Positions 17,155 to 26,776 of a DNA stretch of 64,000 bases are shown here, piece after piece (within the stretch, counting starts at the first letter, position 1; each line of letters begins with the position of its first letter). The translations under genes were made by a program, and so were the position numbers. Below the pieces are notes generated by a model. That model made no database searches. It saw nothing but the letters and a program-made list of their open reading frames with translations, and was not told where the DNA came from. The DNA is from Sphingomonadales bacterium (GTDB lineage Bacteria > Pseudomonadota > Alphaproteobacteria > Sphingomonadales > Sphingomonadaceae): NCBI GenBank assembly GCA_017302615.1, contig JAFLDB010000013.1:1-64000 (forward strand), given 5' to 3'.

Positions 17155-18426
17155 TCAGTTCACCGTGAAGCGGATCGGCACGTGCTTGGGCCCGCAGACG
17201 AAGTTGGAAATGGTCCGCTCGCCCTTGCCGTTCATTTCGACCGACTTCAGGCGCTTGAACAGTTCCTCCCACAGGATCCGCATCTCCATCCGCGCCAAGT
17301 GCTGGCCCAGGCAGACGTGGACGCCATAGCCGAAGGCGATCTGCGGGTTCTGTTCGCGGTCAATGCGGAATTCGAACGGATCGGCCCAGACGCTCTCGTC
17401 GCGGTTGCCGGACTGGTAGGACAGCATCAGCCAGTCGCCGGCCTTGATCTGCTGGCCGCCGATCTCGCAATCGGCCACGGCGCTGCGCATGAAGTGCTTC
17501 ACCGGCACTTCCCAGCGGATCGATTCCTCGACGAAGGCGTTGATGCGTTCGGGGCTCTCCTGCATCTGCTTCAAGAGGTGCGGTCGCTCGGCCAGCGCCC
17601 ACATCGCGCCTGCCGTGGTGTTGCTGGTGGTATCATGCCCGGCCGTGGCGGCGATGATGTAATAGCCCATCAACTGCCGGTGGTTGAGATAGTCATCGCC
17701 GATCTTCGCATTGGCGATCAGGCTGTTGATCTCGCTCGTCGGGTTGGCGCGGTACTTCTCGGTCACGGCCTTGAAGTAGTTTTCCAGCTCCATGGTGGTT
17801 TCCCACAGCGACTTGAGCATGTCTTCGGGCGAAAGCTCGGCCCGGGCGCGGTTGAGTTCAGGGTCGGCGTTGTTGAACAGTTCCTGCGTCAGCTTGAGCA
17901 TGAACGGCTCGTCCTCCTGCGGCACGCCCAGCACGGTCATGATCACCCGCAGCGGATAGAGGAAGGCCACGTCCTGCGCGAAATCGACCTCGCCGTCGAA
18001 GCTCAGCATGTGATCGACGAATTCGCGGGCGATGCCCCGGATCGCGTCTTCCAGCGGGCGGATCGCGCGCGGGGTGACGTGGGGGAAGACCACACTGCGC
18101 AGCGCCTTGTGCTCATCCCCATCGACCGAAACGAGGCTGCGGATCAGGTTCGGCTCGCCCCCGGTCAGCATCTTGACCCGCTGGTTGCCTTCGATGTTGG
18201 TGATGAAAGTGCTCTTGTCGCCATTGTGGAAGATGTCGGGCTGACGCTCGATATCCTTGATGTCGGCGTGGCGGCTGACCACCCAGAACGGTTCGAATTC
18301 CGGGATCTCCGCCTTGCCCAGCGGTTGTTCGGCCCGCAGCCTGGCGAAAGCCGCATCGACGATCTCGCGCTGCGAATAGGCCTTCGGGTCGATGATCGTG
18401 CGGGCCAGCTCTTCGGAAATCGTCAT
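17155..18426 (-). CDS. Cytochrome P450 monooxygenase
   Basis: This soluble bacterial-type P450 of 423 residues has the I-helix oxygen-activation motif AGHDTT (262-267), ExxR (E301-R304) and the heme loop [17 protein letters not shown] with C372 as thiolate ligand. It hydroxylates an unidentified hydrophobic substrate and needs a two-component redox supply. The rubredoxin directly downstream is the only candidate carrier in view; no ferredoxin or reductase gene is adjacent. A TetR gene is divergently oriented 125 bp away, so substrate-induced derepression is plausible. Confidence 0.95.
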   Translation of the reverse strand: MTISEELARTIIDPKAYSQREIVDAAFARLRAEQPLGKAEIPEFEPFWVVSRHADIKDIERQPDIFHNGDKSTFITNIEGNQRVKMLTGGEPNLIRSLVSVDGDEHKALRSVVFPHVTPRAIRPLEDAIRGIAREFVDHMLSFDGEVDFAQDVAFLYPLRVIMTVLGVPQEDEPFMLKLTQELFNNADPELNRARAELSPEDMLKSLWETTMELENYFKAVTEKYRANPTSEINSLIANAKIGDDYLNHRQLMGYYIIAATAGHDTTSNTTAGAMWALAERPHLLKQMQESPERINAFVEESIRWEVPVKHFMRSAVADCEIGGQQIKAGDWLMLSYQSGNRDESVWADPFEFRIDREQNPQIAFGYGVHVCLGQHLARMEMRILWEELFKRLKSVEMNGKGERTISNFVCGPKHVPIRFTVN

Positions 18427-18490
18427 GCCTTCGTGCTCCTCTTGCCCCGCCAGAGAATCGGGGCTTGACTTGGAATGTGTTTCAATGTTG

Positions 18491-18506
18491 GTTGTTGGTC
18501 AACAAC
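18491..18506. promoter_or_regulatory. Palindromic candidate TetR operator
   Basis: GTTGTTG and CAACAAC form 7-bp inverted arms around GT in the P450/TetR divergent intergenic region. The position between the two start codons suits a TetR site controlling both genes. Confidence 0.55.
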
Positions 18507-18551
18507 TATCTTGCAAAGCCGGTCCCTTCGGACCTGGCGGGGGAATTACCA

Positions 18552-19190
18552 ATGGCGAGCAATCCGGCGCTGGCCCAGCGCCGCACCCAGGCCGAACGCA
18601 GCGCCGAATCCGAGGACCGGCTGCTGGCCGCCGCCGCCACGATCATCGCCGAGGAAGGCTATCTGGCCGCCACCTTGGAGCGGGTCGGCACCGCGGCCGG
18701 CTTCAGCCGGGGGCTGGCCAGCCGCAAGTACGGTTCCAAGGACGGGCTGATCGAAGCGGTGATCTGGCGGGTTTCGGCCAGCGTCCATGCCGAGGTCGAT
18801 GCCGCGATCGACGGGCTGAGCAGTCCGCTGGAACAATTGCTGGCGCTGTTCGACCGGTTCGTCGAACTGGTGCTGCGCGATACGGCGGTCCGGGCCTATT
18901 TCGTGCTGTTCAGCGCGATGATCGCCAACCGCCTGGAAACCCGCAGCGTGTTCGAGGAAGTGCAGCAGCGCTTCGGCGCGCGGATCGAGGAACTGGTGGT
19001 GGCGGGCCAGGCCCGGGGCGAGATTGCCCCTGCCCTGCCCCCGCAGCACCTCGCCTTCATGGTCGGATGCCTGCTGGCCGGGATCTCGATCGAAACCGCG
19101 ATGGGTTATGCCACGACCGGTGGATCCAGCCCGGATGCCCTGCGCAGCGATCTGGGCGCGATGCTGCGCGCGGCCTTATCAGCCAAGTAA
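18552..19190 (+). CDS. TetR-family transcriptional regulator
   Basis: This 212-aa protein has an N-terminal HTH (LLAAAATIIAEEGYLAATLE followed by RVGTAAGFSRGLASRKYGSK) and a helical ligand-binding C-terminal domain. TetR proteins repress a target promoter until a small molecule binds. GGGGGAA 6-7 nt before this ATG supports the start over a longer frame that would run through the operator. It faces the P450-rubredoxin pair and probably regulates it. Confidence 0.9.
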   Translation: MASNPALAQRRTQAERSAESEDRLLAAAATIIAEEGYLAATLERVGTAAGFSRGLASRKYGSKDGLIEAVIWRVSASVHAEVDAAIDGLSSPLEQLLALFDRFVELVLRDTAVRAYFVLFSAMIANRLETRSVFEEVQQRFGARIEELVVAGQARGEIAPALPPQHLAFMVGCLLAGISIETAMGYATTGGSSPDALRSDLGAMLRAALSAK

Positions 19191-19271
19191 CCATCAAGAA
19201 CTGTTGCCTTTTCCAGCACGGTCTTTAGCCTGCCGGTCACTGATCCGGCAATAATGGAGGGATGCGGGACT

Positions 19272-21248
19272 ATGCGGCTGCGGGTATTGTTCGGACTGAT
19301 TGTTGCCAGCCTGACCCTGCCATTTGCGGCCCCGGCCCAGCAACCGGCCTCGGTGCCTGCCGCCGCCCCTGCCGCGAAACCGGCGCGCCTGCCCGCCAGC
19401 GCCTTCGCCGAACGCTCCGGCCTCAGCGGCATGATGCTGTCCCCCGATGGCAGCAAGATTGCCCTCAGGGCCGTGACCAATGACGGCAAGACCCGGCTGG
19501 CCGTGCTCGATGCCGAAACCCGGGCCGGGCTGCTCAACCTGGAAATGCCCGCCAAGCAGGAACTGGAATGGTTCCGCTGGGCCGGGAACAACCGGATCAT
19601 CGCCTCGCTTTCGCAGATCGGGACGGTGTTCGGCGAGCCTTATACCTTCACGCGCCTGTTCGTTTACGACCTGACCGCCCGGACCTTCACCTTTGTCGGC
19701 AAGAAGGACATGGGGATCGACGGAGACCGCGTGCTGCATGTCGATCCGAACGGGGAATTCGTCCTGCTGGCGATGCAGCGGACGATGTTCGATTACCCCT
19801 CTGTCTGGCGCTTCCCGCTGGATGGCACCGCGGAAAAGTCCGGCAAGCAGGTCCAGGCCCAGCGATATTACGTGTGGAACTGGTTCGTCGACGATACCGG
19901 CGTGGTCCGCATGGCGATCGAGACGCTCGACAGCGGCAACCTCAAGGTGCTCTACCGCCGCTCTGCCGATGAGGATTTCCGCACGGTCGGCGTGATCAAC
20001 CGCGTCAACAAGGACAAGCGCGGCGACTGGTCCTTTGCCCGGCTCAAGGCCGGCAGCGACGATGGCTGGGTGCTGGAGAAGGACGAAAGCGGGCACTACG
20101 TCGTCAAGAAGGTCAACTTCGCCACCCTGAGCAGCTCGGAGACGGTCTTTGCCAAGCCCGGCTTCGATATCGACGAAGTCTGGTTCGACGACCAGCAGCA
20201 ACTGGTCGCGGCCTTCTGGTCCGACGACAAGGACCGGGTCGAATGGTTCGATCCCCAGTACAAGACCGCGCAGACCCGGCTGAACAAGGCTCTTGCTGGG
20301 AGCGAGGTGTGGATCGCGTCGCGCGCGCGGAACGGCTCGCGCATGCTGGTCTGGGCCGGGCGCGAGAACGATCCGGGAGCCTGGTACATCTACACCCCCG
20401 CGGCCAAGAAGCTGGACCTGTTCGTGGCCGAAAAGCGCGCGCTCGATCCGGCCCTGATGGCAACACCGAAATCGATCACCTACACTGCCCGCGACGGGCT
20501 TGAGATCCAGGGCCTGCTGACCCTTCCGCCCGGCAGCAGCGGACGCAACCTGCCGCTGATCATCATGCCCCACGGCGGCCCGTTCGGCGTGCATGACCAG
20601 TTGACCTTCGATACCGATGCCCAGTTCCTGGCCAGCCGCGGTTATGCCGTGCTGCAACCCAATTTCCGCGGATCGAGCGGCCGTGGCGACGAGTTCATCG
20701 ACAAGGGCGAGGGCGAGATCGGCCGCAAGATGCAGGACGATCTGGACGACGGGATGGACTGGGCGGTCAAGCAGGGCATCGCCGATCCCGCGCGGGTCTG
20801 CGTGGTCGGCGCGTCCTATGGCGGCTATGCGGCCCTGTGGGCGGTGATCCGCAACCCGGAACGCTATCGCTGCGCCGCCAGCTTTGCCGGAGTGACCGAC
20901 TGGAACGCCCAGCTGCGCTACAGCGGCAACTACTTCTCGCGCGAGAGCCGACGCGAATTGTCCAAGACCTTCAAGGGGACGCGGCCCGGTTTCAATTTCG
21001 ACGATGTCAGCCCGGTCCAGCAGGTTAGCCGCCTGACCCGTCCGGTTCTGCTGGTCCATGGCGAGCGCGACTACCGGGTGCCGTTCAAGCAGTTCACCGC
21101 GATGAAGGACGCGGCCAGACTGGCCGGAAAGCCGCTGGAAGTGCTGACCTTCCCCGATGAAGGCCACGGCTTCGACAAGGCCGAGAACCAGACCAGGTGG
21201 TACGAAACACTGGAAGCCTTCCTCACCCGACACAATCCGGCGGACTGA
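19272..21248 (+). CDS. Secreted S9-family prolyl oligopeptidase-like peptidase
   Basis: This 658-residue protein has a signal peptide (MRLRVLFGLIVASLTLPFAA), then a beta-propeller of about 370 residues and a C-terminal alpha/beta-hydrolase peptidase domain. The triad is S515 (VVGASYGGYA), D600 (HGERDYRVP) and H632 (DEGHGFD). The ATG is chosen because GGAGGG lies 9 nt upstream. It probably acts in the periplasm or at the cell surface on short peptides and forms a peptide/dipeptide-degradation cluster with the two amidohydrolases that follow. Confidence 0.92.
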   Translation: MRLRVLFGLIVASLTLPFAAPAQQPASVPAAAPAAKPARLPASAFAERSGLSGMMLSPDGSKIALRAVTNDGKTRLAVLDAETRAGLLNLEMPAKQELEWFRWAGNNRIIASLSQIGTVFGEPYTFTRLFVYDLTARTFTFVGKKDMGIDGDRVLHVDPNGEFVLLAMQRTMFDYPSVWRFPLDGTAEKSGKQVQAQRYYVWNWFVDDTGVVRMAIETLDSGNLKVLYRRSADEDFRTVGVINRVNKDKRGDWSFARLKAGSDDGWVLEKDESGHYVVKKVNFATLSSSETVFAKPGFDIDEVWFDDQQQLVAAFWSDDKDRVEWFDPQYKTAQTRLNKALAGSEVWIASRARNGSRMLVWAGRENDPGAWYIYTPAAKKLDLFVAEKRALDPALMATPKSITYTARDGLEIQGLLTLPPGSSGRNLPLIIMPHGGPFGVHDQLTFDTDAQFLASRGYAVLQPNFRGSSGRGDEFIDKGEGEIGRKMQDDLDDGMDWAVKQGIADPARVCVVGASYGGYAALWAVIRNPERYRCAASFAGVTDWNAQLRYSGNYFSRESRRELSKTFKGTRPGFNFDDVSPVQQVSRLTRPVLLVHGERDYRVPFKQFTAMKDAARLAGKPLEVLTFPDEGHGFDKAENQTRWYETLEAFLTRHNPAD

Positions 21249-21297
21249 GCGCGGCGGGGCATTGCGCAGGCGCGCGCGGCGGGGCAGCCTGCCTGGC

Positions 21298-22578
21298 ATG
21301 ACTCGCCTGCTTCGCCTCCTCGCCGCCTGCCTCGCGCTGGTTCTTGCCGCTCCGGCCCTGGCCCAGACCGTCTATGTCCGGGCCGGCCACCTGATCGAAC
21401 CGGCGACAGGCGAAGTGCTGGAAGACCGGCTGATCCGGATCGAGAACGGGCGGGTCGCGGAAATCACGCCCTGGGCCCCGCCCCCGCCTGACGCGACGGT
21501 GATCGACTGGTCGCGGTTCTGGGTCCTGCCCGGCCTGATCGACGTTCACGTCCACCTTGCCGATTTCCTGCAATCGAGCGATCCGGCCGAACCGCTTAAG
21601 CACTCGCCAGAAGCCACCGCCTATGCCGGGGCCCGCAATGCCCGCGTCACGCTGGAGGCCGGCTTCACCACGGTGCACGATGTCGGTTCCTACCGCGCGC
21701 GCGGCGCCATCGAGTTGAGGAACGCAATCGACCGGGGCGACATCCCCGGCCCCCGGATCAATGCGGTGGGCGGCTATATCACCGTGCCGGGCGGCGGCGG
21801 CGAAGTGACCGGACTGCCGAAAGGCATGAAGGTTCCGCCCGACATGCGTATGGGCGTGGTGCGGGGCCCGGCCGATGTGCGGCGCAAGGTGAATGCAATG
21901 TTCGATCTGGGCGCCAATTCGATCAAGCTGATCGCTACCGGCGCGGTCCTGACCGAAGGGACCGAACCCGGCCAGATCGAATTGTCCGGTCCGGAAATCG
22001 TCGCCGCGGTGAAAACCGCGAAGGCGCGCGGCGGCTGGGTCACCGCCCATGCCCACGGCGCCGAGGGGATCAAGCTCGCCATCCGCAGCGGGGTGCGCGG
22101 GATCGAACATGCCAGCCTGATTGACGATGAAGGCATTGCCCTGGCCAAGGCGCGCGGCACCTATCTGGTTATGGACGTCTATAATGGCGACTACATTGCC
22201 GAGGTTGGCCGCCGGGATGGCTGGTCGGCCGATATCCTGCGCAAGAACGATGAGACCACCGACGCCCAGCGGCAGGGTTTTGCCAAGGCGGTGAAGGCCG
22301 GCGTCAAGCTGCCGTTCGGCAGCGATGCCGGGGTCTTTCCCCACGGCCTCCAGGCCCGCCAGTTCGCCTACATGGTCCGCTTCGGCATGCCCCCGCTGCA
22401 GGCGATCCGCTCCGCCACCACCATCGCGGCCGAATTCCTCGGTTGGGACAAGGACGTCGGCTCGCTCACCCCCGGTCGCTATGCCGACATGATCGCGGTG
22501 CGAGCGAACCCGCTCGAGGACGTGACCGAGCTGGAGCGCGTGGTCCACGTGATGAAGGGCGGCGTGGTGGTGCGATAG
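21298..22578 (+). CDS. Secreted amidohydrolase (imidazolonepropionase/Xaa-Pro dipeptidase-like)
   Basis: This 426-aa TIM-barrel metallohydrolase has a signal peptide (MTRLLRLLAACLALVLAAPA). GLIDVHVHL supplies the HxH metal ligands, VTAHAHGAEG and RGIEHASLID the further histidines, and GSDAGVFPHG the catalytic aspartate. Related exported amidohydrolases cleave Xaa-Pro or Xaa-Arg dipeptides. It lies 49 nt after the S9 peptidase and before a paralogue, suggesting successive hydrolysis of peptides. Confidence 0.88.
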   Translation: MTRLLRLLAACLALVLAAPALAQTVYVRAGHLIEPATGEVLEDRLIRIENGRVAEITPWAPPPPDATVIDWSRFWVLPGLIDVHVHLADFLQSSDPAEPLKHSPEATAYAGARNARVTLEAGFTTVHDVGSYRARGAIELRNAIDRGDIPGPRINAVGGYITVPGGGGEVTGLPKGMKVPPDMRMGVVRGPADVRRKVNAMFDLGANSIKLIATGAVLTEGTEPGQIELSGPEIVAAVKTAKARGGWVTAHAHGAEGIKLAIRSGVRGIEHASLIDDEGIALAKARGTYLVMDVYNGDYIAEVGRRDGWSADILRKNDETTDAQRQGFAKAVKAGVKLPFGSDAGVFPHGLQARQFAYMVRFGMPPLQAIRSATTIAAEFLGWDKDVGSLTPGRYADMIAVRANPLEDVTELERVVHVMKGGVVVR

Positions 22579-22657
22579 GCTCCTTGGGGCAATTGCCTGC
22601 CCGGCAGCCCGCCGCTAGGCTGACCGGCAATCAACCATTCCCCGGAGAGCCTGTCCC

Positions 22658-23977
22658 ATGAAGACCAGCACCCTTGCCATCGCCCTGCTTGCCTCCACCA
22701 CGGGCCTTGCCGCCGTGGCCGTCGGCGCCCAGGCCCCGGCCGAAGCGAGCAGCAGCCAGGTGTGGATCCATGCCGGGCGGGTCATTGCGATTCCGGGCGA
22801 GGCGCCGCGCGGGGCAACCACCATCGTGGTGCAGGACGGGCGGATTGCCGCAATCCATGACGGGTTCCGCCCCGCCCCGGCCGGCGTGAAGGTCCTTGAT
22901 CTCAAGGCCCGCACGGTCCTGCCCGGCCTGATCGACAGCCACACCCACCTGTCTTCCGACCGCGCCGGGAACGAGGGCATTGCCGCCTCGGTGACCGACA
23001 GCCTGCCGCTCAGTTCCTATGAAACCCAGTGGAACGGGATGAAGACGCTGCGCGCCGGGTTCACCACGGTGCGCAACCTGGGCGATGAGAAGGGCAAGGT
23101 CCTGGCCTACAAGGAAGCGGTCAAGCGCGGCTGGGTACAAGGCCCGCGGATCCTCGATGCCGGGGAATCGCTCTCCACCACCGGCGGGCACATGGATGGC
23201 CGGGTCGGCCTGGCCGACGATGTGCACCCGATGATCGCCACCGAAAACCTGTGCGACGGGGCCGACGATTGCCGCCGCGCGGTGCGCCGCCAGGTCGGGC
23301 GCGGGGCCGACGTGATCAAGTTTGCCACCACCGGCGGGGTCAATTCCGGCACGGGCCTTGCCACCCGCATGTTCGAGGACGAGGCGAAGGCCCTGATCGA
23401 CACGGCCCATGCCTATGGCCGCAAGGTCGCGGTCCATGCCCACGGGCTGGAAGGGGTCAGGCTGGCGGTGCGGCTGGGTGCGGATTCGATCGAGCACGGC
23501 ACCATGATCGACACCGAAACCGCCAAGCTGATGGCGAAGAACGGTACGTTCTATGTCCCCACTTTGAGCACGGTGAACGGCTATTTGGAACGGCTTGCGG
23601 CCAATCCCAACGCCTATCCCCCGGCGGTCAAGGCGCAAATCGACTGGCGCATCGGGATCACCGGCAAGAGCCTGCAGATCGCCTATCCGCTGGGCGTGCG
23701 GATCGCCTATGGCACCGATGCCGGCGTATCCAAGCACGGCCGCAACGCCGATGAATTCGAACTGCTTGTCAAATTCGGCATGCCGGCCGCAGAAGCGATC
23801 AAGGCCGCGACGATCAACGCCGCCATGCTGCTGGGCCTGGAAAAGGAGATCGGCACGCTGGAAGTGGGCAAGAGCGCGGATATCATCGCCGTCGATGGCG
23901 ATCCGCTGGCCGACGTCCGGGTGCTCAAAGCGATGAAATTCGTGATGGCCCGGGGCGAAGTGATCCGGTTCGATTGA
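22658..23977 (+). CDS. Secreted amidohydrolase, paralogue
   Basis: This 439-aa protein has a signal peptide (MKTSTLAIALLASTTGLAA) and the same amidohydrolase fold: GLIDSHTHLSSD, VAVHAHGLEG, SIEHGTMIDT and GTDAGVSKHG provide the metal ligands and the catalytic Asp. It is collinear with its neighbour across the whole length, so the pair arose by tandem duplication and then diverged. It probably hydrolyses dipeptides in the periplasm. Confidence 0.88.
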   Translation: MKTSTLAIALLASTTGLAAVAVGAQAPAEASSSQVWIHAGRVIAIPGEAPRGATTIVVQDGRIAAIHDGFRPAPAGVKVLDLKARTVLPGLIDSHTHLSSDRAGNEGIAASVTDSLPLSSYETQWNGMKTLRAGFTTVRNLGDEKGKVLAYKEAVKRGWVQGPRILDAGESLSTTGGHMDGRVGLADDVHPMIATENLCDGADDCRRAVRRQVGRGADVIKFATTGGVNSGTGLATRMFEDEAKALIDTAHAYGRKVAVHAHGLEGVRLAVRLGADSIEHGTMIDTETAKLMAKNGTFYVPTLSTVNGYLERLAANPNAYPPAVKAQIDWRIGITGKSLQIAYPLGVRIAYGTDAGVSKHGRNADEFELLVKFGMPAAEAIKAATINAAMLLGLEKEIGTLEVGKSADIIAVDGDPLADVRVLKAMKFVMARGEVIRFD

Positions 23978-24010
23978 ACCGTTTGCCTAGTCCACGCCAC
24001 TTGAGGGGCG

Positions 24011-24578
24011 ATGGCACCGCATGACCCGCCCCTGACCAAGCCCGACCGGGACCGCTTGCTGGACGAATACCTCGTCCTCAGCGCACAGACCGGTAGCCGG
24101 GCCGCGCTTAACGGGCTGGTGCGGGCGGTACCATCGCCGTTTCGTTGGCCATGCCTGGCGGCTGCTGGGTGATCGGGATCTGGCCGAGGAGGCGGTCCAG
24201 TCCGCCTGGATCGAAGTTCTGAAGGGCCTGAAAGCCCTGAAGGATGAACGGCTGTTTGCCGCCTGGGCCTATCGCATCGTCACCCGGCAGGCCGGGCGGC
24301 GGATCGGGCGGCTGGTGGCGGACCGCAAGGTTCAGGTTGGTCTGGCCCATGAAGCGGATCACGCGGCGGACCCGGCCGAGCCGGACAGCCCCGGCTTTGT
24401 CCGGGCCCTCGCCCAACTGCCGCCCCCGCAACGCGCGGCAATAGCGCTTCACTATTACGATGGGCTCTCGATCCCCGAGATTGCCGTTGCGCTTGAGGTT
24501 CCGGCGGGCACCGTCAAGACCCGCCTGATGCACGCGCGCCTTCGCCTGAAGGCCGCCCTGGAAGGACGCGAACCATGA
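24011..24578 (+). pseudogene. ECF sigma factor interrupted by a +1 frameshift
   Basis: The frame from ATG 24011 reads as the start of an extracytoplasmic-function sigma factor (LLDEYLVLSAQTGSRAALNG). After ~38 codons it drifts and stops (TGA) soon after. In the next frame the protein resumes exactly (RYHRRFVGHAWRLLGDRDLA) through region 2, then region 4 (LPPPQRAAIALHYYDGLSIP, VPAGTVKTRLMHARLRLK) to a stop overlapping the next gene (ATGA). One extra G in the GGG run at 24123-24125 explains this. It may be a true pseudogene, an assembly error or a programmed shift. Confidence 0.85.
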
Positions 24579-24937
24579 CCAAGACCGATCAAGACCTCGA
24601 AGCCGCCCTGCGCGCAGAGGAACAGGAACTGCTGCGCCGGATCGCAGCCGAGCCGGGCTATTTCAGCCAGCTGTCCGGAGCGTTCTCCGGATCGACCGGC
24701 TGGATCAGCAGCGTCATGATGACGGCCCAGCTGATCCTGTTCCTGGCCGCAGTGTGGTGCGGCTGGCACTTCTACGGCGCCACCGATCCGCTGGCAGCGC
24801 TGCATTGGGGGATCCCCGGCGCGGTCGCGCTGCTGATGGCGCTGATGATCAAGCTGGCGATCTGGCCGGTCATCCAGACCAACCGGGTACTGCGCGCGAT
24901 CAAGCTTTTGGAACTGCAGCTGGCCGAGCGGACCTGA
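24575..24937 (+). CDS. Membrane protein partner of the ECF sigma factor (DUF6768-like)
   Basis: This 120-aa protein has a charged N-terminus (TDQDLEAALRAEEQELLRRI) and two transmembrane helices (ISSVMMTAQLILFLAAVWCG; IPGAVALLMALMIKLAIWPV). The start codon overlaps the stop of the sigma-factor gene, so translation is coupled. The layout matches small membrane proteins encoded after ECF sigma factors in Sphingomonadales (DUF6768 group), which may act as anti-sigma factors. No classical zinc anti-sigma motif is visible. Confidence 0.75.
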   Translation: MTKTDQDLEAALRAEEQELLRRIAAEPGYFSQLSGAFSGSTGWISSVMMTAQLILFLAAVWCGWHFYGATDPLAALHWGIPGAVALLMALMIKLAIWPVIQTNRVLRAIKLLELQLAERT

Positions 24938-24956
24938 CCGCCCGGCCAGCCATGGG

Positions 24957-26678
24957 TCAGTTCCCCGCCGGTTTGGGCGGCATTGGCTTGATCCGGATCA
25001 CGCCGGGGGCGGTCGGCGGCGCGGTCGGGGTGGCCGGCTGACCAACTCCGGCCTTGCCGGCCCGGGCCAGCGCCTTGGCATATTCCTGCCCCATCGAGGT
25101 CGCCGCGTTGGCATAGAACGGAGAAGTGGCGGAAAAGGGCAGGTTGGGCTTCTGCTTCTTCTGCGCGACCACGACCTGGACCATGGCGTCCGAAACCATC
25201 AGGGCCATTTCCCGGCACTGCACATCGGGGCATTTCTTTGTCCACGAGGCGTCCCATTTCTTCTTCCAGACGGGCGGCAACAGGCGGAACTTCTCGTTCT
25301 CGATCACCTCACGCGCTTTGGCTTCGGCGTTGATGAACCGCAGCCCGGTAACCAGTCCGTAGGTGGCGTTGGGATTCTGCTTATGGTGGGCCTGGATCTC
25401 GCTCCCGGTGGCCAGATTGATCCCGCCCACCAGGTTCTTGCACTGGTTGTCGTTCAGCGGGCACTGGGCCTGCCAGGTGGCCAGAAAGTTCTTCTGCCAG
25501 GCTGGTAGCTTTGCCTTGAACTCCATGTCGATCAATTCCCGCTGCTGAGCCAGCCAGGCCTGCCGATCGGCTTCGACCTGGCACACCGGGGCCAGGCCCG
25601 GGCGGGATCTGCACATCGAGTTGTCGTTGCAGGTGAACGACCATTCACTTCCGTTGAAAAGTCCGCCCTTCAGCCCTCCATAAGGCGCGCACCATTTGCC
25701 GGCGTTGATCTGGTTCTGCTGGTCGGTGCTGAGCTTGATCGGCTTGGAACAACCGCTGCCGAACCACGAATAGACTTCGCAGACCCCGTCCTTGCCGGCG
25801 CTCCAGACGGCAGAGACGCCGGCTTCGACAATGCCGACACCGCCCTTTACCATGCCGGTAAAGCCGTCGATCACGCTACCGACAAAGCCCGCGCAGGCGT
25901 TCTTGGCCAGCGTGCCCAGCACCGGCGTGCGGCCGACGATCCCGCCACCCACCGCCGAATCGATGAACGCGCAGGTCACTTCCTTGCCTGCGCCCAGCTT
26001 GAACATCTCGGATGCGGCGGTGACGAAATCACCGTCACCCAGCGCCGAATAGGTCCGCCGGATCGACGTGACCGTCGCCTTGATCTGGTTGATCGCGGCA
26101 GTCTCGATCGCGAAATTGGTCTGGAAGGCGAAGGAACATATCGTCTCGATCTCACCGAAATAGGGAATGTTGGCAGCCAGTTCGTCCTTCAGTTCCTGCT
26201 TGGCCTGAGCGGTCGTCGCCTTGGCATAGTCTGCGGCGTACTGCTTGGCCGCGCCGACCACCGCATTGGTGTCCTGCTTGCCCTTGGCATTATCGACATA
26301 GGCGTCGGCCTTGCCGAACACCACGTCGATCGCGGTGATCGGGGTGTTGCAGGCTGCCTGATCGAACTTGCCGATGCCGGGGAAATTCCTGTTCTTGGCC
26401 GCCTTGACCGCCCCGACCAGGGCAAAGAACGGATAGTCCTGCGCGGCGGCGTGGCCGAACACGGTGGAGGCCTTGGTCGGCTCCTTCAGGGTATAGCGCG
26501 TCATCTCGATCGCATCGGGATTGACGCCCACCTTGACCAGCACGCCGGTCAGCTTGTTGAACAGGTTCTCACCCGGAAAGGCCTCTGCCGGGGCGCTGGC
26601 GGTGAGAGACAGAGGCAGCACGCCAAGGGCGGCTGCGAGCGGGAAAAGGCGCGACTTGCGCCAACGGGAAAGCGACAT
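24957..26678 (-). CDS. Unrecognised secreted protein with C-terminal Trp/Cys repeats
   Basis: This 573-aa product is not recognised. It has a signal peptide ending about ASAPAEA. A helical, Ala-rich first half follows, with spaced cysteines and a glycine-rich hydrophobic stretch (VIDGFTGMVKGGVGIVEAGV). Next is a Cys-rich middle (WCAPYGGLKG, FTCNDNSMC). The C-terminal part holds two related segments with the pattern W-x7-W-x3-C-P-x(3,5)-C (W394/W402/C406/C413 and W471/W479/C483/C488). The ATG has AGGAG 11 nt upstream; a GTG four codons earlier abuts that site. It converges with the ECF operon and stands alone. The even number of cysteines in pairs suggests disulfides and periplasmic or extracellular location. 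Confidence 0.75.
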   Translation of the reverse strand: MSLSRWRKSRLFPLAAALGVLPLSLTASAPAEAFPGENLFNKLTGVLVKVGVNPDAIEMTRYTLKEPTKASTVFGHAAAQDYPFFALVGAVKAAKNRNFPGIGKFDQAACNTPITAIDVVFGKADAYVDNAKGKQDTNAVVGAAKQYAADYAKATTAQAKQELKDELAANIPYFGEIETICSFAFQTNFAIETAAINQIKATVTSIRRTYSALGDGDFVTAASEMFKLGAGKEVTCAFIDSAVGGGIVGRTPVLGTLAKNACAGFVGSVIDGFTGMVKGGVGIVEAGVSAVWSAGKDGVCEVYSWFGSGCSKPIKLSTDQQNQINAGKWCAPYGGLKGGLFNGSEWSFTCNDNSMCRSRPGLAPVCQVEADRQAWLAQQRELIDMEFKAKLPAWQKNFLATWQAQCPLNDNQCKNLVGGINLATGSEIQAHHKQNPNATYGLVTGLRFINAEAKAREVIENEKFRLLPPVWKKKWDASWTKKCPDVQCREMALMVSDAMVQVVVAQKKQKPNLPFSATSPFYANAATSMGQEYAKALARAGKAGVGQPATPTAPPTAPGVIRIKPMPPKPAGN

Positions 26679-26776
26679 CGGCAACAACACTCCTGAACAA
26701 AGGGGGAGATGAGGTTGCGAACCCGTTGTTATGATTGCCGGTTTTATGACTCAACCGGCACCGGTTGGCAAGGGCG

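Noticed and set aside
19194..21299. 701-residue reverse frame opposite the S9 peptidase
   Set aside because: It mirrors the codon structure of the peptidase gene, which has a signal peptide, full catalytic triad and a good binding site.
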